DNA from: Sipunculus nudus
Taxonomy: Eukaryota > Annelida > Sipuncula > Golfingiida > Sipunculidae
NCBI GenBank assembly: GCA_026874595.1
Contig: CM049313.1
Location: forward strand, 60,434,659 to 60,498,658
Length of the DNA: 64,000 nt
Direction of reading: 5' to 3'
This document shows positions 1 through 11,768 of the stretch, one piece after another. Both the position numbers and the translations under genes were made by a program. Numbering within the stretch: the first letter of the stretch is position 1; every line of letters starts with the position of its first letter. The notes beneath the pieces are model-generated. The model was not told the origin of the DNA. It did not search any database and saw nothing but the letters and a program-made list of their open reading frames with translations.

Positions 1-650
1 GCCACTGATTATACTAATTCCCAGAAATTCCGCCCCTACAAATGTACAATTCGTTCGCTAATCGTTCTGTAGGTTCCACTGCCCAGTTTATAATCCCTTG
101 AATACTTGAACATAGGACAAAAAGGCCAAACTTGTACTTTTTGAGAACTCTTTATGCCACTGATTATACTAAATCCCAGAAATGCCGCCTATGAAAAAAT
201 GTACAAAACGTTCACTAATCATTTGGTAGGTTCCATTGTCCAGTTTATAATCCCTGGAATACTTGAACATGGAACAAAAAGGCAAAATTTATACTTGTTG
301 AGAACTCCTTATGCCACTGATACTACTATAAATCCCAGAAATGCCGCCCATAAAAAATGTACAAAACGTTCTCTAATCATTTAGTAGGTTCCATTGTCCA
401 GTTTATTATCCCTGGAATACTTGAAAATGGGACACAAAGGCCAAATTTGTAAATTTAGAGAACTCCTTATGCCACTGATCATACTAAATAAATGCCGCTC
501 ATAAAAAAAAAATATACAAATCGTTCGTTTATCATTTGGTAGGTTCCATTGTCCAGTTTATAATCCCGGAATACTTGAACATGGGACAATAAGGACAAAT
601 TTGTATTTTTTGAGGAATTCCTTGTACCACTCATTATACTAAATGCCGCC
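1..650. repeat. Tandem satellite, unit about 157 bp
   Basis: The phrase GCCACTGATTATACTAA recurs, with small changes, near positions 1, 154, 312, 471 and 625. Each time it is followed by the same order of blocks: a CCCAGAAATGCCGCC-like block, a GTACAAA-CGTTC block, a GTAGGTTCCATTGTCCAGTTT block and an ATACTTGAACATGG block. That makes about four units of roughly 157 bp, diverged by point changes and short indels. The array runs off the left edge, so its full length is unknown. It ends in a poly-C tract near 651-668. Confidence 0.88.
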
Positions 651-909
651 CCCCCCCCCCCCCCCCCAAATGTGCCGCCCGGGGCGGACCGGCCCGGCCC
701 CCCCCCCCCCCCCCAGGTACGCCACTGCCTTATTGTTCCAGTTTTAACAACCTGCGATTATATTGTTGTCATCAGCAAATTTAAAAGTAATGTAAAAAAT
801 ACCATGCATTTCAGATTAGTTTCAACAAGCCTGTAAACTTATTATAAACATAGTTAGATTTGTATTTTTTGTCTGAATCTCATTTGGTTTATTTTTCATG
901 ATATCACAG
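651..909. other. GC-homopolymer spacer before the first visible exon
   Basis: Two poly-C runs (about 651-668 and 698-714) flank a short GC-rich segment of G and C tracts. The rest is AT-rich, with no recognisable coding or RNA gene. It is most likely the end of intron 1 of esterase copy 1, ending at the CAG acceptor at 907-909. Confidence 0.5.
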
Positions 910-3900
910 GTGGCATTCCCGCGCGTGTCTATCAGCCGTCTGGTATGACGTCATGCCCGCTGATCATGGTGTTCTACCACTCGGGTGGTTTCTTGGCAGG
1001 AAGCATCAAAACAGCCGATCATCTCTGTAGGATGATGTCAGGGTAAGTAGCGACTTAAGCCTCTTTCACAGAAGAGTGCATCGTATGTTATTTTATTACA
1101 CTAAGTCCTTAAGAGATCTTAAGAAAAATACAGTAGATGAACCAAGGGGCGTGTTCATGCGCCCCCCCCCCCCCCTTTTATTGTGCCAGGTCAAAAAATG
1201 TCACTCAATTCTTATCATCGTGTTAAGCGTATTTTTTAAATCAATCATACATTTAAATAACCGTATTGCTACTCTCTCTGGTAATCTCAAAGTGATTAAA
1301 ATTAATCTAGTAAATTTTATTCCTATATATTATCTTTTTTTTTTGCTAATACTAGTATCTGATCAATATTTTACTTTTGAACGCTCTGATAAAAAATCAT
1401 TTTGCGAGAATCTTTAGAGGCCCTCAGTCTCGAAAATGGTGCCCCCCCCCCCCCCCCATCTTCAAATCATGGAAAGGCTACTGGATCTAGTTGTTCTGTA
1501 AACCAAGCCACAGGACAAGCCACAGGAGCGTCCGTTAATAATTTTGTTTAGCTTAGTAATAGTTTCAGGCCAACACACGAAGAAGGTGCGAATACGTATT
1601 GAAAGTATATTTCGTTTCAAATACTCTCTGCATTTATTAATTTGTTTCCATTTCTTTCAAGTCGCTACGGCTGTATCGTCGTAACCATTAACTACCGCCG
1701 AGCGCCCGAGGTCAAACTTCCGGAAATCATTGAAGATTGCAACGAGGCAGCAAAATGGGTTCTTGGAAACAAAGGAGCAGTTGGTAAGCTATTTATAACA
1801 TTTACAAAAAAAAATATTAAAAGAGGTTTTATTTTTTTTTAATTACAAAAAAAAAAAAAATTTTTATTTCGAGCTGTTCATCGGATTTAATTGCACACAG
1901 GTGGCGCCAGTGACAGTTTAGTCGGCGTTGCCGGAAGTAGTGCTGGTGGGCTTCTCGCGGCCTCTGTGTGTCACGATGTCCCGGGTCTCAGCTTCCAGGT
2001 AATGAATGAAATTTAAATGAATACATACAATATTCAAATTTAATCTCTTGGACTGTTTGAACAATGCATGTATAAAGGCACCATTTAAGTAAGGATTTAA
2101 ACCTTTTAAGGTGTAACGTTTATTGAAAATTGCACTGGAATAGTCTTGAACTGACACGCTGAGTATTCTGAGTTTTCTAACATGAAAATTGAAGACGTTT
2201 TTTTACCTTTCCTGCTCGTCCTAAAAATGAAGACTCCTGGTCACATTTTAAATCTTTTTTAAAACGTAAAAAATCTGCTTTTGTCCTTAAGGTACTTGTG
2301 TATCCGATGATTGACCCCCGAGGAGGACATCCGTCAATAGAGGAGTTTGCATCCACAATAGCCTTTCCTAAGGATGGCTTGGTTATGTAAGTGTTTCTGT
2401 CTGAGGCTGACATATAACACAGTAACATAGAGTAATATATGTTCATGTAATATGCATATTATGCAGAGAGCCTAGGGTTTGAATCAGCCAATGATTGACT
2501 GATTCTATTTGAAGAAGAGGAGTATTGGTTTCTCTAAATGCATTTTAAAGGGAAAAAGACGCAATTTCCTAATAATATATTGTTTATACATTGTATATAT
2601 TGTAATACACAATATTGCTGGCATGACATATGGTCAGTCTCACACATACTGGTTGTGGATCGGCAGTACATTGTACCAGAAATCCGAACATTACCAGATT
2701 TTCTCGTAGCACATTCATTAAAAAAAATATTCAGCGGAGGCGTTTTTCCATCTTTATCGATTTTCAATATACATGTGCGTCTCCGAAGGCTTAAAGAATT
2801 TTGTGATCACTTTAAGGAAAAAGAATTAAAAAATTATTCATTTAATTCAAATTAATGAAAGCATGAATGGTTACAAAACAGTCATCCTAAACATGAAAAC
2901 GTTACTCAACAATTATGCTTGCTATCCAAATGAGAAAAAGCAATATACATTGTATTTGAATTTTTGAAAATATACCTAGCCTATTGTTTCCATGCCAGAG
3001 TCGGACAAAACGTGTTAAAATATGAATATGAATTTTGTTATATATATATTAACATATGTGTCAACTGCTTCAGCCGATAATCATGTTTTATCTTTAAGGG
3101 TGTATGGACTAGCACTCGAGAACGAGGCACAAAAGAGCGATCCTCTGGTGAACCCTCTCGCGAGGAGTCGCCATGACAACCTGCCTCCAGCTTTGGTCAT
3201 CGTGGCAGAGTGTGATATCATGAGAGACGAGGGGATACGTAAGTGCTCTGATTTTCTGCGGTGTTCTTGAATCCTTACGTGTCCACGTAATAATGTCGAC
3301 AATCATAGAAATACTCTCCCCGCAATCATGCAGTAATGTTCATTTCACAACGTACTTTCAGGGTCATGTTTTCCGATGTGGCATTTTTAACAACAAAACG
3401 TTAATTTCCATAAGTGTCATTTTAGTTTTGTCTTTTTTTATTTACTATGAAAAAGGGCAAACTCATGCTATTCATCCCCGTCCTTTAATCGGCCATACAA
3501 TCCGACTTCCATTTATCTGTATTTTGAACATGACAATCCACCTGTTTAATGTCGGTTAATTACGGCGTCATTAAAAAAAACTATACAGCCAAATTATGTG
3601 AAAAATTACAACTGACAAAAGAGCAGTTTTGTTACTATTTTGCTATTTTTGCGGGCTGAGAAATTTTTCTCCCGGGGAGATCTACCTTATTTACCCCATA
3701 ACACAATTTACCTATGCAGAACTTAACCTTGATGTGCCCATCTACAGCTAAAAAACACCGTTCACTCATATATAATAATTGTTATTTTTTTTACCTAAAT
3801 GTTTGCACCCGGTGTGACCATGTTTTAATTTATCTATTAAACAGGTTACAGTGAGAAGTTGCGGGACAGCGGCAGCCACAGTGAATTGATCATTGTGAGA

Positions 3901-6900
3901 GGAGCCGTGCACATCTTTTTTGATCTTAATGGTGAGTCGCTGCTATGTTGATTTTATAAAAATTGACAATGATGGGTTTTATATACATTTTATGATAAGT
4001 TTGAGACATTTATTATTTTGATCACAAAGCCGAGCGCCATATATGACAAGTCCTCATCAGACGACGCCGCATTGATCTTAAATATACAGTATCTCAATTT
4101 CGCTCTCTGACAGCGTCACAGTGTCCTTATATCTTGCATCGAGGTCCGCACTGTAGTGTTCGATAAGGATGAAAATATATTATTGTTATATTTGACAATG
4201 GATCTTGACCTGCTAGTACGCTGTTACTTGGCATAAACCCGACCAATTGTTAGCTTTTTTTAGTATTTTTTCCAACAACACCTACCATGTGCGAGAATAA
4301 TTTCGTCTTATCTGAGCCTATTGCTAAATATCTCTGCATGTTTGTTTAATTTCTGGTCGCATGAGTAAAAGCATGGCTCACACGGGTTTCTGAACGAGAA
4401 CCAACTTGTACGCGATACAGGAAATGCCTCATTACCATTAAGTCGTATTTTTAGTTCGGTTTATGAGACCACGTGTATTCTTTTTTAGAGATGTTAAGAT
4501 TATCGGTTGTTTACCACGATATTAACGTAAACAGATAGATGACCGTTGAAGTACATTCCCTCGTATGGTTTGTATAACGTCTGAAGTCAGGCTTACCAGT
4601 CCAATAGACTGATGCTTAAACAGGTTCGAATTAGGCGTCTGTTCATGTTCGGCTTTACAAACTTTATAAAGAAATGTGAAATACTGGCTTATGTGATTAC
4701 AAAATTAATGTTCGACAGTTACTGATCGAAGAATGAACTCGCATCCTCGTAAGGACAGAGAACAATGCTCGTATAGTTCATTCTGCTAAAGGGATTGCCA
4801 AGGATTTTGAAAGATGTAAGGCATATAACACTGTGAATTTAGTGTATCGAGAACATGTTATTGTAGAGGATTCAAACAACATAATTTGCGGAGTATCTGA
4901 GTAAAATTTGTTTCTCGGAGATAATACCATTGTTGAATTGTGTAATATTGCCTATGCATGGAAAGCAGTACCAATTTTTTATCTTGAGAAAATAGGTGGA
5001 GTTGCCAATGTGTCTTCAAACTTTGAATACCATAGAATACCATCTAAGATACCCGGCTTTTATAAACAATGTTTGGAAGATTTGTCACAATTTGTTTCAA
5101 AATATCCAACCATAAAAAATGAGGTAAAACTGCAACCTCTATGGAACAATAGGTGGATTAAAGTGGATAAAAAGTCAGTGTATTGCAAACATTTGGACTC
5201 GTGTGGAATAAGGTTTGTAAAAGACTTTGTATCAAATGAAGGAAAAATGCTAAAATGGTATGACTTTATTAAAAAATATCCAGATATTAGAACAGGAGTC
5301 TATCTCAAATGGAGATCTGTATTAGCTGCAAAACCATGTAACTGGCTAAATTTATCGCGAGACGAGGATATCAAATCTAATGAAGGTATATGAGAGGAGC
5401 ATATCATAATTACAACTAAGGGTATTATAAATATACAATCTTTATCTTCTAAATATGTTTATGATCTGTTGGTGGAAAAAAAAATTAACTGCACCCTCAT
5501 CATTGGTCAAGTTAAGACATACAATACAGGATGATAATATCAACTGGGAGAGTTACTTTGGAGCCATCCAAAAAATCTCATTGGATATGTAATCGAGGGA
5601 ATTCTTATTTAAAATACTCCATAACTATCTACCAACCAATAGTTTACTTTACAAATGGAAGTTAGTTGATAGTTACCGATGTTCTTATTGCTTCATAGAA
5701 TTAGAGACCAAGGAACACATTTTTTATGAATGTTTTGTAACAAAAAATCTATGTTTTAGAATTGTGGATTGGATGAAATCAATTGGAGTGATAATCCCAC
5801 CATAAACCTTGAACGAAGTATTGTATGGAATGTTTCCAATTAAGAATAACCTTCTAATAAATCAGGTGCTCCTTACATTTAAAATGTGTGTATATCTAAG
5901 TAGAAAGGAAAATAATCAAAACACAAGCAATTTAATGCCAGATTTTTTTAGGAGATTGAAATATATAGAGAAAATTGTATATATATATAAGCAAAACAGA
6001 AAAATAAGATTACTGCACATTTAGAAAAATGGGGAAAAGTAAGGAAGCATTTTTAACATAGTTGGAATAATATCCAGGCAATGTGCTTTGTATATATTTG
6101 TATATATTGTATTTGATGTGATTTTGTACAATTATTTATGAAATGTGTATTGTATGATTTTTCAGCAATAAAATTTATATTTAAAAAAAAAACTGTTGAA
6201 ATGAGGTATTGTATTATGGTGTAGTATAACAACTTGTGTCATAAATATTCAAAGCAAATATTCTGTACTAAGAGAATGACTATGACAATACTAAGAGCGA
6301 TCACTTCAAGAGGTATAGACAACACAATAGCGCTACGCATAACGCGCATGTTGTCATATTTTTTTAAGCGTTTCATTGAGTGTCCCGGAGTTCAGAAGCT
6401 GATTTGTATTCAATCAAAATTTGATATAGTACAAGAGAATGTCCGCTTACGAATCTTTAGGGTCCCAAATGAAACCAGCAAAAAAAAAATTCCCTTAAGA
6501 CCCTTTTCCCCACTGTAATGGTGCCTGGTAAAAGGTTTGAATTCTTAACCTTTGAGGAGACCGGACATGGGGACTACGTGTGATCGGTACTTTTGAAAAA
6601 GTTGAGAGGTTGTCTTTCGGCATTTATTCTGAAAAGCATTTCATAAGGTAAGATATTATTTCTCCGACGATGCTCATTGTGACATTTACATGCCTATGCA
6701 AGGACTCTACTGATGTAGACTGTTAATATATGTTGTTTTTTATATTGATATTGAATTTATAGTTTGATAAATTGTTAGAAAGACGTTATCGCTTGATATA
6801 ATTTGTAAATTTGGCATATGCAAATCATTATTTGAATCAAATCTGTTGTATTGATAGAACCTTGGGGGGAAAAAAGCTTTTACCTTCTTCAAGCTCGCAC

Positions 6901-7868
6901 TTATGTGTGTGAATGAGAGACAGAATAAGTGTAATCAGGGAAGAAGGAACGTATTTTGGTCAGACATTGTAAATCCAATTAATTCCCCAAACTAAGAAAA
7001 ACAAAGAAAAAAGAGCGAACTCCTCTGATGCAAAAACAGTTTCGAGCTCACTCAAGCACAGACCAACTGGCGATCACTGATATAAAAATAACTTTTACAA
7101 TAACTATGTTAATTATATATAATTGATAATAAACTTTTGCATATCCTCTCTCTGGGATTTTAGGATTATTAGCACATTCGGTCCGGGCGATGAAGCACTT
7201 GTAGCAAATGCCAATCCCCCTTAATTTACATACACAGCTGACGGTTCTCAGCCACATACTATTATTTCATGTTATAGCCATCAGTTCTGCAAGATAGCGA
7301 AAAATAATAATGAATACAGGGCATTCATAGCCTTGTTGTAAATAGCAATCAATCTGGTTAAACAAAGAGATTTTTATCAAATTGAACAAATTGCTGTAAT
7401 TTTCTTTTGTTCGGAAGCCGTCAGCTGGTCTGCATTTAATTAAAAGGAGTACTTTTTATCTGTCACCGTCCTAACTGAATGTGTCCATGCATAATCCATA
7501 TCATACAGATGAATTTGATTTCAATTGAACAAACAACGTGCATTTGCTTTACTGTGAACGCCACCAGCTGGTGATGTTGAGTAGGTGTATTTGTCTGTTT
7601 GTGTGTGACATGTCTTCTATCTAATTTTGTAGATGGATTCTTCGAATGGAATATTCCCCACTTCTTAAAGGAACCCTGTGGACATACAGACTACATTTCT
7701 GCTCATATAACTGAATGCACGAAACTTGTTTTACGTACAGCGTTTGAGTAGAAGACGATACAAACCATCCAATGCAAACATTCAATACAATACGTTTGCA
7801 TAAAGAACTTTGCTTAGTGGTTTGAATAATATAAACCCAAGGGGCTGGCCGTATTTAACCTGCTATGA

Positions 7869-7927
<59 letters not shown>

Positions 7928-8975
7928 TGCTTTGTAAGATATACGTCTATCAAATTTATTATACAAAAGGTTAGCACACAGATGCCTAAGAAGGCAAACA
8001 TTTAGATATCATACGAATATATAGGCCTATTATTTCATCCATCAAACAGAGAATTCTACGGTATACAGAATAAGTAATGTGTTGAGCACCTGGGATGTAA
8101 ATTATTTTGTATTTTTATTGCTGTTTTGCAGGATAAGGATTAAAACAGGAACATATACTATATTCATTTGACTTGTCCATGTGCCTGTTGACTATCCTTT
8201 AAAAGATATGAATAAACACGTGTTACAATTTACAATCTTGAATTTAATACATTTTTTCTTCGAAATATTTATCAAGATTTTGCTGTTCAATACAGTGGGC
8301 AGGTAAAGAATGCACCCTTATAACTATATTCCCGGTATTAAAGGAAGAACCTTTCCAAAATGAATCCGAATCGGATTGTTAATCCACACCAGATCACATG
8401 TCCGTAAAAATCCTTTTAGCAAGTCAAGTCCTTGACAAAATTTCCATAAAGGATCTTCAAAGAAACCTTTAAAAAATCATACTTGCATGGAACCATAAAT
8501 CTTCAGTACAGTAGGGAACCGTCTAGAGTTTCCATTACCTCATCATGATTATTTTGGCTGGAGCACAAATCCTAAGGGATTGAAAGTGAACATTTATTCT
8601 GACAGTGTATAACAAAATTAACATTTCCCAAGTTGAAACCGATAGCCGAAAAAGGTTGAACGGATCATTAAATAAAATCATTTCACTTCTCAAAGTCCTT
8701 TTATTTTTTATTCTTTTTGTTGGAGCTAGCCGCCTTTCATTAATATCCTGGGGATAACCAGGTCCGATCACTACCGCACCTGCGAACCCTTGGTGCGTAA
8801 TCTTCCTATTGCTTTGTCATACAACCACAGGTGCGCTGGTTTATGATTATCGATTAATGTCTTGTACCTCTACAATTTTGCAGGGCATTTCAAGGAGCTG
8901 TCAGCTAAAGCATTCGATGCTATAGAGGGCTTTCTACAGCGGGTGAAAAATGGGACACTGAAGGAGGGACAGTGA
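910..8975 (+). CDS. Alpha/beta-hydrolase fold-3 esterase, copy 1 (exons 2-8; exon 1 outside window)
   Basis: Exons: 910-1042, 1662-1783, 1901-1998, 2292-2386, 3099-3238, 3845-3931 and 8884-8975, joined at GT-AG sites with phases identical to copies 2 and 3. The product is a hormone-sensitive-lipase-like carboxylesterase expected to hydrolyse carboxyl esters in the cytosol. Visible motifs are FYHSGGF (oxyanion-hole loop, HSGG rather than the family's HGGG), GSSAGG (nucleophile Ser), AECDIMRDEG (catalytic Asp in DxxRDEG) and GAVHIFF (catalytic His). Exon 2 begins mid-codon (phase 1), so exon 1, which in the paralogues encodes about 78-80 residues, must lie left of position 1, probably beyond the satellite. 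Intron 7 is about 5 kb and holds a LINE and a dispersed repeat. The ORF ends at TGA 8973-8975. The substrate is unknown. Confidence 0.87.
4095..4605. repeat. Dispersed intronic repeat, copy a
   Basis: This block in intron 7 of esterase copy 1 is collinear with 31070-31585 in intron 4 of copy 4. Shared anchors include ACACCTACCATGTGCGAGAA, a TCTCTGCATGTTTG-like block, TTTCTGGTCGCATG against TTTCTGACCGCATG, and a GATAGATGACCG-like block followed by TTCCCTC and TTACCAG. No coding potential or terminal repeats are visible. The copies sit in different introns, so this is an interspersed repeat (SINE or MITE-like), not a product of gene duplication. Confidence 0.6.
4880..6192 (+). mobile_element. 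5'-truncated L1/Tx1-type LINE fragment in an intron
   Basis: The open segment 4908-5393 reads like the post-RT C-terminal region of L1-like LINE ORF2, with QPLWNNRWIKV, a following CGIRFVKDF block and the typical spaced tryptophans. After frame breaks, translation near 5680-5740 gives a CSYC...KEHIFYEC zinc knuckle (CxxC-H-C), followed by PIKNNLLINQVLLTFKMCV, a usual ORF2 C-terminus. The copy ends with AATAAA at 6167-6172 and an A-run at 6183-6192, the expected LINE 3' end. RT and endonuclease are missing, so it is a dead 5'-truncated insertion. It lies in the same sense as the host gene. Confidence 0.8.
7872..7926. repeat. (TA)n microsatellite
   Basis: About 27 uninterrupted TA dinucleotides lie inside intron 7 of esterase copy 1. 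Confidence 0.95.
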
Positions 8976-10478
8976 ACACATGATGCTATAGAGAAACCTA
9001 CAGCCTGAAGATGAACATCTTGAATACATAAAGTACATGGGAGTGGGTTTGTTTTAGCCAGTGTTATTTCATTCACAGCATGTTATATATGAGCTATAGA
9101 GATAGCCAACTTTTGGCGTGCATATTAACTGTGGCGTTAGGTTTTTGAATGATTTATATGACACTGAATTACGAACGCCATATGCCGTCAATTTATCATA
9201 CTTCAGTTTGATAGATAGTTTAGTCGAAAGAATTGTTAAATAGTCGTTATTAGTGATATAATCATGTCTCGGTTAAATATTGTGCAGTCTTTGAAGCCTT
9301 CAGACTTTGGTATTATTTTGTAGTTTTAGTCTGCTTGTAATATATGCACATCTAAAAGTTCGCAATCGTATTTAGTCGGGAAGTCCAACCTTGCTTACAA
9401 CAATTTGGTTACTAATGTGCGATAAATGTACGCTTATAATTATCAGTTTTTATATTGTCGATTGTGTCATTTATTTTGAAATTTACCTGAACAGTCTATA
9501 CTACTTTTATTTTTACCCGGCTTACCGTTGTATTATAATTGAATGTTTCCCTTTTCGTATGAATTCATGGTTATTTACTTACCTTAAATCTTGTCTAACA
9601 GTCATACCTGTACAGTCTTTCATTTATTTGTGCATCCAGTTCAGTTTAATTGTGCACCTGCAGTTCGGTTTATCGCCAGTTTCTGATAATTGCGGATTGT
9701 ATCTACCTTTTTTCTGTCATTCATGTACCGTATAATCGTATGTCTAGGTTTTATCAATCCTTATAAATTCCTTTATATTTTACTGGGGTAATAAATATGG
9801 TCTGCTTACGTCTGCTTTTATCTCATCTTATCTAATCATAACAATATCATGTTGAAACAAAACGAAGCATATACATATATGTATACATGTATGTTTATAT
9901 ATGTATGTATGGATAGCTATAAGAATGTATGTATGTATGTATGTATGTATGTATAAATGTATTTTGTATGTATGTTCCATTAGTAGATTTGAATTATAAC
10001 CATTATACACGGGTAAATGAATAGACTGGTTCCCGCGTTTTGTATAAGGACACGACAAATAATGTAAAGGGTCTCTGTCTATATATGCATGTCTGTGTGC
10101 ATTTATAAAAATGAAAAAAAGTGTGTTATCAGCTTGGATCGTTGAGCATAATAGGACCTCCATGTGTACTGACAGTGCCATGTATAATTATTACAAACGA
10201 CTGGATACCGTGCCTGTTTGAAACGCTCTTCACAAAGCAAGCCATGAACCAGTCATAATAACAACGGGAGAGATTCATTTGTAAAGTTCACACGCTATGC
10301 TGCTCTATAGTATTTGGTACATGTGGCCTTTCCCGCCCTTTGAAAATAAATAATTGAGTATTAATTGTGTTTTCCTATTTTAGCCTGTAATAATGCCAGT
10401 GAATACAAATGTATACGATGCGATACGAGAGAGAGATAGAGAGAATATCTTTCATTTTGCATTTTAATAAATAATAGG

Positions 10479-10529
<51 letters not shown>

Positions 10530-11768
10530 GGTGATTTTCCTCTAAGCCTAATGAGCGTGTTGTTTTGTTAAGAGGTTTGGGCATATTGCGCATATTGTGT
10601 GCTTAATTTGAAATGCATAAATTATATTTTGATTATATAACATCGATTATTTATAAAAATCAAATATGCATTTGTAATTTATAAAATATAAATTATATAG
10701 AAAAGGAATAAAACAAAAAAAAACAAGAAAGATTATCTAGTAGATCGCTATCATATCAATGATATAAAACATGAAATATTCTCGGTGTCTGAGTTTTATT
10801 TAAAAACAAAAAACGTACACTTGCAAATCTGTTATTTATTGTATAACATTATCACTTCAAACAGGTATAAATGTCATGTTCACTGGTTAAAATGCACCCA
10901 GGGTTATCTGACGGTTGTCGCTGATCACATGATGCTGCACGAACTCCTGGGCACTCTGCACACATTCCGTTCTGGGGGGAGTGACTTTTCCAACCCGAAG
11001 TTCTCACACTGTGACAGACTGTCCGAACATTCTATATACGGCTTCGGGCTTAGTACCGTTTGACTGTCTGACTGTTCTTCTAAGTCTGAATCTTGACTGC
11101 TGGTATCAGTGCCGCTCGAGACTGACTTTTTGTATCGGCTGATCGTCCCAGTCTTCTCTAAGTTGTTCTATGGCTGGTACATCAATACAAAGATTATAAA
11201 TTTTTGTGCAGTCATCGATTCCGGAAGTGAGAGTGACTGGGTTTTTCCCTGGTAGCAATACGTTTCGTTAATGCCCAGCGGTTTAAATGTCTTCTTCTGT
11301 ACCTGCATTAAAGCAGGACGTCTGTTCTCATGCGCATCTGTTGGTTGAAATTCCAATATATATATATATATATGAATGAGATATTTTTAAAGTTTATTGC
11401 CATGTCACTTCAGGCGCGGGGTCGAACCTCCACCCCCTGCTCTCAACCAACGACCTTTCTAACAAATCTTATGTGGGGGGGGGGGGATTGGTGGGAGTCG
11501 AGACCCTCCCCCCCCCCCCCCCCGGCTCTCAACCAACAATTATGTTTATTTGACAATAAACAGCCCGCTTTAATTCAAGCAGATTCAGGCAAACTACACT
11601 GCACTTGTTTACCTATATATGATTATTATTTACTTGACCTACTCTGCGCTTCCCATCTGTCACGACCTATATCAGCGGGGGAGCCAGCGGGGCCGCGATC
11701 ACTGGTGACATGACAGATGTACTATACTAGCTACACTGCATGATCACTGGATGTGGTTACCGTAAAAT
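8976..11768. other. Intergenic region between esterase copies 1 and 2
   Basis: No exon of the esterase family or other recognised gene is seen. A possible AATAAA for copy 1 is far downstream (about 9788). The region holds a GTAT-type microsatellite (about 9924-9955), a (TA)n tract (10481-10526), a poly-G/poly-C pair (about 11465-11522) and a possible minus-strand tRNA-like SINE remnant near 11405-11460. The block at about 10870-11340 has higher GC and minus-strand coding-like stretches broken by stops. It may be an old retroelement fragment that I cannot name. Confidence 0.5.
10481..10526. repeat. (TA)n microsatellite
   Basis: An uninterrupted TA repeat in the intergenic region. The long tyrosine/isoleucine ORF across it is an artefact of the repeat. 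Confidence 0.95.

Noticed and set aside
4051-4058. CTCATCAG on the + strand, possible second hammerhead core
   Set aside because: No GAAAC partner or stem III lies at the needed spacing on the minus strand.
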